From positions 7,231,738-7,295,737 of the forward strand of contig OY718808.1 in NCBI GenBank assembly GCA_963070105.1: a stretch of DNA of 64,000 nt, in the 5' to 3' direction. Each line of letters opens with the position of its first letter. Positions within the stretch are counted from its first letter, which is position 1. The notes beneath the pieces were generated by a model. That model saw only the letters and a program-made list of their open reading frames with translations. It ran no database searches and was not told the origin of the DNA. Below, in pieces: positions 39,312 through 51,578 of this stretch. The stretch comes from Litomosoides sigmodontis (taxonomy: Eukaryota > Nematoda > Chromadorea > Rhabditida > Onchocercidae). A program made the position numbers and the translations under genes.

Positions 39312-40169
39312 ATGACAAAGATGTCAGCCGAAGTAACAAGTGAGAGTAAAGTTAAGAAGAGAAGGAAAATGAAGCGGAAGAAGAAAATTCGTGTTACGAA
39401 AGAAGTAGCTAGCGAAGATGAACTTGTAAGAAATCGGCTAAATGCGAAATTTAAAATGAAAACACAACGATCAAATGATGATGGAATGCCATGTTTAAGG
39501 CTGAGTAAAAGTGAGCATTTCTTTTCTAAGCATCTCATATTCTGATTTAATTGATTCTTTTGTTAGGCCATCAACGACCATTAGGTAGAGCAGCTCAGAT
39601 TTCTTGTAACATATTATTAAACTATGATTGTACCATCTAGATAGAATATTTCGTGCATCATTTGTATATCGAAGCCGATCGATCTCACGGATCAATTGAT
39701 ATTTGCTACGGAGAAATAATTTTTGTCCCTACTTTCCTAATGGCCATCTAAAAGTTGCTTTGCGTTGGATATCCACTGATGATATTAAGAGTTTACGATT
39801 TAGATTTAAAGAATCTACGTAAAATTGGGAAGTCTAACAAAAACTACCAGAACCGGCGTATGTTGAATAAATTTTTATGAATGCTTATTTTGGAAGATGT
39901 TTGCAGAGCTGTTTGCAACATTTGTAGAAAGTTAGCCAATTTTTAAATAACAAGCTTTATTTTTTTATAGAAGAACAAATGATAGTGAAAAACGGTGAAA
40001 AACACGATGTCTTACTGAAGAGGAGTCAAGAAGCATTGTTGAATCGCTTAAATCAAGTAAGTATGCGTTTGTTAATTATGTCACGAATGTCAGGACTTCA
40101 GAAACGTTATTGATTGATTTTCTATAGGCATGTAAAATTACTCAAAAGGATTTTATGGTGTCAACTTAG
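39312..40169 (+). CDS. Unrecognised 108-aa highly basic protein
   Basis: Three exons join in phase (39312-39510, 39971-40056, 40128-40169). The start ATG immediately follows TTTTTTGTTGCAG, a likely trans-splice acceptor. Residues about 14-29 are almost all Lys/Arg (KKRRKMKRKKKIR), a probable nuclear or nucleolar localisation signal or RNA-binding patch. The remainder is mixed charged helix (LLKRSQEALLNRLNQ) ending ITQKDFMVST. No Cys/His clusters, signal peptide or membrane segment. AATAAA-type signals follow the stop at about 40183-40200. I recognise no family; a ribosome-biogenesis or chromatin role would be inference from composition only. Confidence 0.6.
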
Positions 40170-40261
40170 CTATTTACAGTACAAAAATAAATAATAAATA
40201 AAGCAAAAAACAATGTGAAAAAGTAAAATTTAAAGTGAAACTCGGAACGAGTGATTAAAAT

Positions 40262-41272
40262 ATGCTTTACAAGGTTGAGTGTAATGAAGTGAAAATAGTG
40301 ACTCGGTGGAAGTGCGCGTTGTGTCAACACCGTACTTTGCGTTCTTTTTTGGGTGATCTATTTGGTCCGTATTTTGTAAGGTTAAATGGAAGTCACTGGC
40401 CTACGCATTTAGTTAAAAAACCACAACGGATAAGTGACCGGGTTAGTGTTTATTGCAAAATTCAGGTTTTTTGAAAATGAGCTGATAAGGGATGTCCAGA
40501 TGTTCTGTTTTTTTTGCAGGCCTTCTGTAAATTGTTCTATTTTTCATTATTTTTATTCCGTTATTTTGTTCTATCGACTGCCATTTACCATTCATTGAGT
40601 GATTTATATTAAGTTACAATTAACTTTGTGGGCCTCAACAAATTTCTTAAACACTGAGCGAATGAGTTAGAAAATGGAAGAGTTAAAAGCAAACTGAGCC
40701 TAAACACTATCGCACTATATTAGTGCATAATCTGGTTTTCTAACTTTTTTCTTTGTTTCAGACTGAATTGTACTGCGATATTTGGCTTCATGGTCCTTGT
40801 GCTGTAACAGCACCTGGTATTTATCTGGTCGGCAATCAACTTGATGGTTTAGAAACGAAACTTCATGCTTTTTGGACGCAGGTTTGCAATTTCTCTTCGT
40901 TTGAAAAAAAAAAATTATTGAATTCGGCCAGGAGAAATGACCTTAATTAAATATATGCTATTTTATTGCAATCACAGACATCAATTTCTTAGATTTCTAG
41001 TTCAGTTTTGTTCAAGATTCCTGATTAGCAAGAGTTAAATAGAGGGAAACAAACTGTGTTCTGTTCTGCCGTGTATTTGTTTATTTTTTTGTATAAAACT
41101 GAAATTTTTACAGCATTGCGCAGTATGCTCCAAAGAGGGAGCAGCAATTGAAAGTCGCGGCAAGTATTACCACTTTCCATGCGCTGTAGAAAAAGGTCTA
41201 GACCACTTGGTTTTTGTCTCTAATATGTATGTTTATTTTGCCTTATTATTTGTGGTGCATAATTGCTTATAG
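40262..41272 (+). CDS. ePHD-domain protein of TCF20/RAI1 type
   Basis: Three exons join in phase (40262-40441, 40762-40881, 41114-41272; 152 aa). The extended PHD signature is unmistakable: CALC, then LGDLFGPYFV; then WLHGPCAVTAPGIYLVGNQL and DGLETKLHAFW; then CAVCSKEGAAIES and YYHFPCAVEKG. The same order (LGDLFGPY, W-H-x-x-C-A-V-W-x-x-G-hYLV, GL-x-E, C-x-x-C-x-x-x-GA-h, YH-h-PCA) defines the C-terminal ePHD of vertebrate TCF20 and RAI1, which bind nucleosomes. Visible zinc ligands are CxxC, HxxC, CxxC and HxxC; the final CxxH pair of other ePHDs is absent, and the last exon instead runs into a hydrophobic tail and stop TAG. Either the domain is truncated or the last exon is spliced onward. 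TAA lies just upstream in frame, so 40262 is the only start. A trans-splice-like CTATTTACAG lies at 40169-40178, overlapping the end of the preceding gene. Confidence 0.78.
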
Positions 41273-42378
41273 CTTCCCTTTTTCTGTTAATTAGACTGTA
41301 AGCATCCCGAACTCCAAATCATGCCCTTGGTTTCCTAAACCAATTAGAATCTAAACTTGTGGCTTAGCTGATAAAAGAGGATATTTGTTTAAATTTAATT
41401 TTTATTCATTTGTTTCATGTATTTAATATTCTATCCCAGATATCAGAACATAATTTACGCGACAAATTGATTTGGTTTGGAAAAATCTTGTGGTGCTGAA
41501 AGGTCTACTTTCTACCGCTTCCGGATTTGCTTAAATCTCAGGACTGTGATCTTCATTCACCTTTTTTGTTGCGATGTGATTTAGATTTTTTTGATGTAAT
41601 GTTTATGAATTATGAATTGGTGTATTGCATTGTGTTTAAGAAACTGCAAAGTTTCTTTTGCGAATCGAATCAGTAAATCACATTTTGTGTCACATTACCA
41701 TTACATCTGAGATGTAAAGGGAAGTCTGATTTACTGATGATGAGATTTCTTTTCTTTAAAGCTCAATTAGCAAGTTTAATGCACTGTAAAGATAACTGGA
41801 ACTTTTGCACTGTGCTCATCTGGAGATATTAATTGGTTTTAAATCTCTCAACTTCCAAACAAAGGAAAAGTTCTTCGTTTTCATTCTTCTTGCAAATAAT
41901 GTCTTTTTTTAATATCTTGCTTTCGAAATGCTCTTTCGGGAATTATTCTGAAATAATAAACTCAAATTGATGAGATATCTGTCAAGCATCGATCAATACA
42001 CTAATAAACTAAATTCCTTAAGGACTGATGTTAGTCCTTAACACTGAACGAACCTCTCTCCTCTTTTCTCCTCATTCGTTCCCCTCAACACACTGTGATT
42101 TCTTCTTTAACTTGAACTTCGAAGGAAAAGTAAATAACTGATCAAAATCAGATGTATTTGATGTGACTGTGAGAGATGGATGAAAGATTGAAATACTTGT
42201 TATTAATACTGCCAATGGATAAAGACGAAGTATTATGAACATCCGTAATACCTCTCCATGTTTTTATTGATTTTTCTCATAAAGAGCAAAATTAGATGAA
42301 AATTTGCATATTGCAAAAAATGCAATATAAATAATTCTGCCCAACACAATCCTCATCTTCAATTTCTACATTTGCAAG

Positions 42379-45300
42379 AAGCGGTTGGGCATCAGAGAGG
42401 ACTCTCTTTTCAGCAAGATTTTTGGTGCCGAAAAAGCTAGTGTTAAGGTAAGTTCACTAGAATTAGAAGGTGAAAATAGTGAACATACGGACGTAGCATC
42501 TAATTTTGAAATTTAGTAGGCGTCTTTAATTTCAAATTTTAACCACTTTACAATAATGCGTAATAGATCCATAATGAATGAATGATGAGAATTCGTCAAA
42601 TTTATATGCATTAAATTTTTAAGCCTAAATTTTTTAAACCAAATTGTAATCAAAGAAGGTTTTTTCCTTTAAGATTATCAATTATAGAAATTGCAAACAA
42701 TGGAGAAGGTTGCACATGAACTTCAGGATAAAGCTGTTGCTATTGTTTGGGATTGGATATCCGTTCAAGTGCCCATTGATAAAATCAGTTTATTTATCAG
42801 CAACGTTAGTAATTCGTGGCATTTCAGATAAATTTTTTTTCTGAAACAATATCTGCTTATTCTGTTTTAGTATTCCATACAAATGTAAATTAAGCAGCAC
42901 TCCTTTAACTCAAATTTTGTAAAATTTTCGATCAAAAATTTGTCTTACACATTTTATATTTGAAGTAATTTTCTGTTTGAAAGAAAAAAACACAGTAAAT
43001 TTAGCAATTAGCACAACTTTCCGCTTTGTATTTTCGGGGAATTTTGCAATTAATTTATCAAATGTGAGCAATTTATTTGTGCAATTATTGCACGAAGTAC
43101 TGTGTGTTGCAACCGCAATTTCTTTTTTTTCCACGCAACTAACGTAATACACATAAAATAGTTGTAATCGATACGAACTTAAATTTGCATATAGTCAGTT
43201 ACGTGTAAGTCGAATTCAAGTTCATGTGTTATCATCATGACGTTATCACTTCATTATGTATAAATATGCATATTTCTGCTTTTCTCTTGAAGTGGACAAA
43301 TTATTTTTAAATTTTTTAACGAGGGACTTTTTGCTTCAACAACATTTCTACGCAACCACACTTCCCAAAATTTTCCAAAAATAAACGATTGAGGAAAAAC
43401 ATTGGATAATTCACAATGTTTTAAAACTTTTTAAGTTTTTCCTTTTTCTAACAGTAATTTCATGCAGCTCTATAATTTTAAATAACTTGCGCCAAAATTT
43501 AAAGTATATAATTTGTTGTTTAGATTCGTTCCGTAGTTGGTGAACACGTTGGTGGTGAACATTATCTTCGTGAATGCGCTTTTCTGGTCTATTGTGATGC
43601 TCGTTTTACGCCACTTGCCGTAACTCGTGAATTAACGAAATCATCGGTTCACATTTACGGTTTTTATCAGTCATTTTCTGGATTAAATTAAAATTCAGTT
43701 ACTCAAGCATAACTTTTTAACGCATCACTTTCAACGTTTGAAAAATAAATTAAGTTTTACTGTCACATTAAAGAAGTGAATTATTCTTCTATTCTATCCT
43801 TAAGTCACAATTCAATTCTAACTCTTCTTTTAGTCTATGATCAAAGAAGATTAGTAGTGTAAACGTTTAATTATTATTAGGTTTGAAATTCATTTATGTG
43901 ATGAAATTAATTCCTTTTCGATTATTACACAGATAATTGTTGCAATAATAAATTTCGTCTAAATATTGCAATTTCTTGGGGAAGAAAAATGTAATTGGAA
44001 TTTTTGATTTTAAAGTGAAATTGAATTCTATTCCCACTTTAATAGTGAAATAAACATGATGTACATCGATCATTGTGAAAGTTTGTAAACCTTTCATCAT
44101 TCAGATTTAAACAGTAGCAGTATGTGATAGTTACAGAGGCAGTAATCAGTGGGAGAGAAAGAAGGGATTGGAAAAATTTTGAAATAACTCAATAGTTTCT
44201 GATCAAGGACAGTTTACAAATGTAAACTTTAAAATGTTCATCGTATTAAAATAGTATTTGAATTTTTGCTAATTCAATTAAATATTTGATTGCGAAAAAA
44301 TTTCGGTGTAATTTTAATAGAATGTTGACATACATCACGTCGAATCACATGAATCTTCATGGGCTATCTGCAAGAGATTACATCGTTTTCACGCTGATTA
44401 CGATCCGGGTGTTGTTGCTCTGGTCTCTGGTACGTTAGTTCATTTCGAATTGAAAAAAAAGAAAAGGCATTCTTTTAAGATAAATAAATTTGAGCTAATA
44501 AATCATTTCTATTACGAAATTATGAATGATTATGAATTAAAATTTTTAATGTGAAATGAATTAAAATTTCAATTGAAAAGGGAAAAGAAAGGAAAGGATG
44601 TTTGTATTTCAAATTAAATGTAAGATTTAGCAAAGTAAAATTAAAATAACAGAGTAAAATTTATGCAAAATAATGAAATGAAAGTATGAAATTTTGTTTT
44701 GTGATTCATGTTTTACTAAAATAGCAATTAGGTGCCTCGGTGGCTTATGGTCCAGTGCTTACAAAGTTTAGTCGTTGCGGTTGGCGTATCGAATTGTTTC
44801 ATCCGGAAAATACGCCAAAAGATTACATTGGTTACGGTGATCATAACTGGTCAATTGAACGTTTACTTGACGGAGGAAGCGGAAATGTTAATGTTTGTTT
44901 AGCTCTTTCTGATAGCTTTATTCCTCTGCATTTTTTCATTCATTTTTTGCTTTCTTTGTTTCCAATCTTTTAAAATCATTAAAATATCATGTAAATGAGA
45001 AATTTGAAATTTAATTTTGTTTACATTCAAAACCAATTCGTCGTTCTTTTTCTGTCAAAAAGCAAATAATTTTAAATCATCTGAGAGCTGATAGTTTCTG
45101 ATAGCTAACACATTTATGGCTGAAAATTTTTGCAATTTTTCAGTTGCTCAGGGATAAGAAATTTAAAATCTAATTTAAGTATTAGAAAATATTTAATCTT
45201 TTAGCTTAACACAGATTTCGCGCATACGGTATATGTTTTGGTAAGTGAACTGTATAGTAGCGATGAATCATTTGGCTTCCTCAGCAACATCACCGAGCAG

Positions 45301-46737
45301 TACGAATCCAACATTATCTATTTTAATCAGAAAGCAGCTGAAGCAATTATCGAATTGAAAGCATTTGATCTGGAGAGGTTAGTCGTTTGTTTTTTTTTGT
45401 TGAAAATTTCATTTTAAAAAGGATAAATTGGAATTTCAATTAATTATGTATTCTTGTTTCTTTTAAAAATCATTTCAACAATAATAAAAAAAAAATATTG
45501 AAATGAGTTTACCTAGGAAAAGTTTTGCTATTATTATTTTTTTGTTTGTCAATTAAAATTCTCAAAGTTAATTTCGTATGATCAAAAGAGGAGAAAGAGT
45601 GAAAGGATGGATACATACTGTTATTAGTAATGTAAACAACGTTAAATGATATACATACATAAGTAAATATGAATATAATAGGTACTTGTAAGTGACAGTG
45701 TTTACCGAAAGATTTGGATATGTGGGATAGAGTGGGTAGGGTATTTTCATTAGGAAGGAATTCATCAAGTGAAATTTAAATTAATGGAAATTTCGATGAT
45801 TTGCCATTCACTTAAAATCATTTCTCATTCACACTGTCAGAAATCTATTTCAATCTATCCAAGTAAAGACTGTCAGAAGTTTCTCAACTTTTTTTTTTTT
45901 TACTTTGCAGTCCTCTCTTTATCGTTCATCCTCTTTTATTTAACTTTCTTAAATGAATGAGGTGAACAGTGGGAGTTCAAAGGATAGTTGCAAATTTCAG
46001 GTGTAGCACAATAAAATAGGTGTGTAAATGAAATTTAAGCACTAAGATTTTCAACGATTATTGTAATTTAAAAAATTAGTGGAAAAAAAAGTAGGAAAAG
46101 AAGGAGTGCAATAATTTGATGATAATTTTTATTTCATTCATAACAAAAAATTTTCCATCAATCATTAAATGCAATGCAATTTATCATTTATATTAAATAA
46201 TTGATAAAATTATTCAAATTAAGTGTAAAACTTGGAAAGCACATTTCGCTGATTATTAATTCTTTAACTGATCACTGTCTGCCGCTAATGAATTAATTAA
46301 TTAGCCATTGTTGAATGACACATATTATTTATACATTTTGTGCATTATTAGTTTTCATAATATATAAAAATTTTACGTTCTTGTTGTCCCCAATTATTCC
46401 CTTTCAATCAAAATTTTATCGATTTTGAATTATCTATTGAAGAAAGAGGACGATTGACGAGCAAAGAGAAATGGTCAGAGAGACGAGGTGGCTGTCTCTC
46501 TCCGTGTAAAATATGCTTTTTATTTATTTAGATCTTTTAAACACACGCACACACATATACTGACATACGTAAATATATAATTAATTACTCACTGATCTCA
46601 TCATACGTTAACGTTAATTCCTCATTTCGTTACGTATGAATTTTTTTTGTTTGGTCGTTCTCGAAATTTCATCAACTAAACAACTTTTGTATTCGTTGCA
46701 TTCACATTTCAGCGTTTTCAGCCGACGTCATCCTTGA
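42379..46737 (+). CDS. NYN (MARF1/LabA-like) protein with degenerate active site, plus RRM-like segment
   Basis: Phase-compatible exons are 42379-42447, 42688-42804, 43524-43646, 44321-44429, 44732-44886, 45205-45377 and 46713-46737 (256 residues; the 5' end is unknown). Residues about 35-160 fit the NYN/PIN-fold pattern of MARF1: VAIVWDWISVQVP (the WD of strand 1), FLVYCDARFTP (second Asp), VDIHHVESHESSWAICKRL, then VVALVSGGASVAYGPVLTKF and CGWRIELFHP. NYN domains are metal-dependent RNases. Here the SGDxDF motif reads SGGASV and the usual Asp before the helix is missing, so catalysis is unlikely. The exon at 45205-45377 resembles an RRM (VYVLVSELYSS ... IIYFNQKAAEAIIELKAFDL), as in MARF1 after its NYN domain. 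The last short exon (stop at 46735) fits in phase; splicing instead to 51071 is also in phase. The first exon may connect to the ePHD gene upstream. Confidence 0.55.
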
Positions 46738-46763
46738 TGCCCTTATTCCTTAGGTAAATCATT

Positions 46764-46783
46764 TCTCTCTCTCTCTCTCTCTC
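46764..46783. repeat. (CT)n microsatellite
   Basis: About ten CT units directly downstream of the proposed last exon of the NYN gene. Confidence 0.85.
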
Positions 46784-46889
46784 TTTCATTTTGAAACATT
46801 CTAAATATACTTTTACAATATATGTATTTTGAAGCTATTACGATGAGTAATTTCAATGATATTTTTATTTGCAATTTCTTCCAATATTT

Positions 46890-46890
<1 letters not shown>

Positions 46891-46924
<34 letters not shown>
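46891..46924. repeat. (CA)n microsatellite
   Basis: About 17 CA units; it generates His/Thr or Val/Cys runs in spurious ORFs on either strand. Confidence 0.9.
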
Positions 46925-46926
<2 letters not shown>

Positions 46927-47524
46927 ACACGCATACGCTTAAAATATAAATGTTTGCTTTTTCACAGTCATTCAAACAAATATTGTCTGTACATAGCGTT
47001 TTGCTTGCATTTCGTTTCGTTCTTTTTTTTCTGTCCAAAATATACTTGTAAAACAAAAAAAAAGGTTTTTTTTTCAAAGTAAATTAATTAGTATAAAAAT
47101 TTATATTGTTAATATTAAGTGTATTGACTGAATGCCTAATTATTATTGGAAAATCAGCAGCGTTTTGACAATTCACTAATTACTATTGTTTGAAATATTT
47201 AATTTTATTATAATACTGCACAGCTTCAAATGAAGAATGTTCTGTCTGTCACTCACGCCCAATCCTTTACTAATCATTCCATTCATCAAACTTTTCGAGA
47301 GCACTGTCCGGTCGTCTATGTGTATGTGGTAGCAATGACCTTCAGAACAATTAGTAGTAGCTGTGGTAGGAGGGCGGATGAGAGAGAAGAGGGAAGAAGA
47401 TAGGCTTTAGAAGTGGAAAAGATTGAAACGATAGATGAATGATGAGTTAAAGGAAAGAGGTTCGTACGTGCACACACATGTCTGGACAGGTGAACTTCAT
47501 CGTCATGATCGTCCGTCTTAGCAG

Positions 47525-47528
<4 letters not shown>

Positions 47529-47565
<37 letters not shown>
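47529..47565. repeat. (GA)n microsatellite
   Basis: About 18 GA units in a purine-rich stretch. Confidence 0.9.
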
Positions 47566-47566
<1 letters not shown>

Positions 47567-47874
47567 GGAAAGGGGAAAAAAAAGAAATGACCGAATTTCG
47601 CGCAATTCAACGAAAGTATTGACCTTTGAATTTTGTCACCTTGAGTAGGAAGAGCAAGATAGTAAAAGAAATAATGAAAATTCATTTCGCGTAACGAACG
47701 ATGACCGGAGAGACTAATAAATAGATGGGACAGGCATACACTTCCACCTACGATGATGGACCACCGATCAAATCATATACCACACTCCAGCCATTCCTCC
47801 GTTCCACTTCTCACTTCAATCTACTTCCATACTACCTGTCCTGTTTGAATGTGCGTGTGTGCGTATGTACGTAT

Positions 47875-47876
<2 letters not shown>

Positions 47877-47938
<62 letters not shown>
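47877..47938. repeat. (GT)n microsatellite
   Basis: About 29 GT units after a less regular GT-rich lead-in beginning near 47850. Confidence 0.95.
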
Positions 47939-47941
<3 letters not shown>

Positions 47942-49140
47942 GAAGCAAAAATTGTTACAAATGAAGCCAACTGAATTTAATTAATTCAATTTTCCACCTC
48001 CGCAACAATTAACAGTGGATAATTAATTGTTTCATTGGACGAAACAAAAAACCTCGCTGTTGTATAACAGTAACTGACAGCAGTAGCACTGTTGCAATAG
48101 TAACATAAACAATTTGTTTCTTCCTTTACTGCTATTGCATGACGTAAACAGGGATAAGGTAATTGAAAGATTCCTTTTTTTGTTGTTTTATAGTTGGAGA
48201 TGCTTCTTAAGAAGATTATTGAAATTTTCAAATTTACATTTAAATAGTTGTTTTTTTTTTATTTTAGACTTAATTCAAATAGTTCTTCCTTGATACTTCT
48301 GTGATAACTTTGTTGAGGAAAAATCTTAGAAGCTGATAAACATGATGGTAGCGTATTACAGCTCAATTCTAAATTAGTGATGAAATTTTCCAACTTTTTA
48401 TTCCATCATTTCTCATGTCAATTTCTTTTTCCAAAGTCCCAAAACAATAATTTAATTTGTAGTAGCAGAAATAATTTCCAATTATTCATTTCTGTGATAT
48501 TCACTTAATTGAAATTTGTGGGCGTAAATGCTGGGTATACTATGTCAATCATTTATTTACATTCAATTTCCAGTATGAAATTAGTAGCACAATTTCCCTC
48601 ATTCTCATTTCCCTTCCTTTTTTCTTCCTCACTCCATGTCATTGCGATAAAAATGCATTATTCATCGGTAGTTAGCAAAAATAAATGAGTGCACCAATAG
48701 GTTACTGTATTTTCCATCTAAATTCCTCCTCATTACACTCCTTTTCAGCTCTCTCTCTTTTTCTTCTCTCTTCCTATAATTGTCATTTTTAGTTTTTGGT
48801 TTATTTATCAATCAGCCAAACATACTGTAACATTTTTCTTTTTTCTTCAAATTATTCTTAGCGCCTTTCTCTCACTCTCTCTGTCTCCTCCACTCTCTCT
48901 CTCTCCCTCTCAAAAAACAGTTTAATTCAAACGACTAATTATTGCTATTGCAATATATATATATATTTTTAGACCTATTAATTGTTAAATTAGAAAAAAA
49001 AAATTGTGAGCAATGAAAGATAAAATGAAAGAAGAGAAAGAGAAGGAAAAGAGCAATATCAGAGAGAGAGAAAGGGAAAGGATGAGAAATGAAAAAAAAG
49101 AAAAATTAGGACAGTAATTAACAAACAGCGAATATTTCAG

Positions 49141-49392
49141 CAAATCTAACGATTACAGCCGAGAAAACAATGCATGAAATTGACGTGGAAGAGGATGAGA
49201 TTGTTAGGTTACAACGCTTAAGACAAATAGTTTTAATTTAAAAAAAAAAACTTAATTGTTCCGTCCGCGTTTTCCTTGTTTGCTCACACAGCGCATAAAT
49301 CTGATGGAAAACCACCTACCTGCCTGTTCACATTTCACCACTTATTTTCGCCAACGTCTACTTGCGTGTGCCTCTCTCTCCGTTTGTATGTC

Positions 49393-49457
<65 letters not shown>

Positions 49458-51275
49458 TATGCATGCTGTATGTATGTTTTTTTTTTTTACTGAAAATTGC
49501 TATTGATGGCGTAGGCGATTTATAACGGTTGTGGTTGGTAACAGTGATGGCAGTGTTTGGTGACACATTGATGAGTGTTGATTGTGGTGATGATAATAGT
49601 AGTGATAGTAGCAGTAGCAGTAGCAGTAGTGGTAATAATAAAAAATAAAAGTCATATTAACTAGCAGTAAGCAATACAATGAAAATTATTGAAGTAAAAA
49701 AGTCTAATTTATTAATAAATAAACAAAAAATCGAAAATTATCAACAATGTGCAATGTGAGAATGGAGCAAAGATTGTTGTTTGATAATTTAATGCAAATA
49801 TGACATGTGCCCGCTAATTTTCATTATATTACGGTGAATGTATGATGCTTGGCATTTGACACGTTTGCTCCATTTAGATGCTTTGCAATTTGAAATTAAT
49901 TTAGCGCTTACTTTTAGGTAATTTTTTTCCTTGTTGTAAATAGTATTGTAGTAGTTGTTCAAATAATTTACGGGATGATAGCGCTGTCGTCGTCACTATC
50001 ACTACTGTTATTGGCGGTGTTGTTTTGTTGTTTACTGATAACGGATCGCTTACGCGGTGGGAAGCAGTTGTCGATGATAATGAGGCGGTTTCTTCCGCAA
50101 TGATCATTTCCTCACCTCATTGATCATTATCGGTATTGCATTTAGCGCTTGAATTTATTTTAAATTTGATAATATTTCCATCAATTTTCCTGTAGCATGA
50201 TGAGGCATTTTCATCATCAAATGTAAACACTGCCAATGCTTTAATCAATGATAACATCAATGCCATTAGCAATAAAATATTACTGTTTCCTGCTATACTT
50301 ATTCCATTCTTCATTTCATCAATTTTATTTTGCTTTTTTTTTAAGTTAAAGTATTCTTTTTGCGAGTTGCAAAAAGAGCATAAGTATTTGAATGATCACA
50401 AACATCAATCAATATTCATCAATCAATAAGCGCCTATATTCATAATGTAGAAAATACCGCTTTCCTCCACTCATTTCACTTTGCTTCTGATGTATGTGCT
50501 ACTTGAAGTAATTGTGAAAAATTCATTACTGCAACATTTGCAACGAGAGCCTTATTAGTGACAAATTGAAATGCCTGAAAGGTCGTTGATTTCCTGATCA
50601 CGGTCAAACCGAATCGAAAGATCTCATCATCGTTGCAATTGTGCTTTTTATATTAATTTCATGCATGAATCACATACCATTTTCATGCATACCTCTCAGC
50701 GCTTTAATTTAAATTCTCATTTTAATTTTGTAATTATTTAAAGTTTGATAAAACGACACTTAGGAGCAAAGATGTACATGTCTGATAGTAGTCATGCTTC
50801 AGGTTGGAATCTTTAGGGTGCAACAATTTCCATCACATATTTCAGTTTTCGAGATTTAAAATCCTCGATTGAAATTTGAAATTTTTAAATAGTATTAATA
50901 ATTTTATTGATTTAAACTTGAAAACATTTTTATGAATTTTGGAGTGCAATGATGTAGTTGAAATTTAGGTCAAAATGAAATTTCATTGCAAAATTGTCAT
51001 GTGAAATGGTGTGTTTAATAAGTGCAATTACAGTTATACATTTTCAATTTAGACCTTTCTACAATTTCAGTGCGATATCGTTATTTGAAGCGCGTATTCG
51101 GGCTTTTTTCCCGAATAACGGTGTTTCGGTAGCCTCCACCACGGATGTCTGCCGTTTGGAAATTTTAACCAATGCACATTTCTTGTCTGACATCAAAATT
51201 GCAAAGCTAGTCGATGCATCAAACGAGAAAGAGTATAATTTTAATTTGCTTTTAAAATTATCAAAATTAGTTTAG
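49141..51275 (+). CDS. Possible two-exon fragment of an unresolved gene
   Basis: Exon 49141-49207 follows the acceptor AGCGAATATTTCAG and reads NLTITAEKTMHEIDVEEDEIV. It ends at AG|GTTACA in phase 2. Exon 51071-51275 starts after CTACAATTTCAG in the matching phase and reads AISLFEARIRAFFPNN..., IKIAKLVDAS, to stop TAG. The two join in frame. Alternatively the second exon continues directly from the NYN gene (exon end 45377 has the same phase), making it a long-intron terminal exon. I recognise no domain. Confidence 0.3.
49396..49453. repeat. (GT)n microsatellite
   Basis: About 27 GT units. Two reading frames through it give Cys-Val runs, which are not genes. Confidence 0.95.
49909..50314 (-). 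CDS. Possible secreted-peptide ORF pair (low confidence)
   Basis: On the minus strand, 50314-50117 encodes 65 residues beginning MKNGISIAG followed by a hydrophobic core (ILLLMALMLSLIKALA), which looks like a signal peptide with a possible cut after KALA. A short mature part with two Cys follows. After the stop, a second open segment (50107 down to about 49909) ends at a good donor (AAAA|GTAAGC). The two might be exons of one gene or independent chance ORFs. Overlapping plus-strand ORFs of similar quality exist. Confidence 0.22.
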
Positions 51276-51578
51276 AGGAACACCACTTAACTTATACCCC
51301 CTTTAATTTATAGTGAATGATTTCTCCGAAACCATTTTTTTCTGTCATAGCATTGCCAATACCGTAGTACAGTATCCCACGTGCATTTCCAAAATCACTG
51401 ATATCCTTGAGTGACAAAAAAAGTGACATCTAATGATAGCATACACATATATATATATCACTGATAATACAATCTGATTATTTTTGGAAACAATGCGAAA
51501 GATGAATTGCATTGATTTTATTATTTGTTTGAAAAAGTTTTTAGATCTAACGCACTGCACTCCAACGGATCAACGGAT

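Larger units (their letters stand above)
46738..51578. other. Microsatellite-rich region with unresolved exons
   Basis: Contains TC, AC, GA and two long GT tracts (listed separately) and AT-rich DNA. Coding-like fragments occur on the plus strand (49141-49207 and 51071-51275) and on the minus strand (50314-49909). They cannot all belong to one gene, and it may be partly the intron of the NYN gene. Confidence 0.5.
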
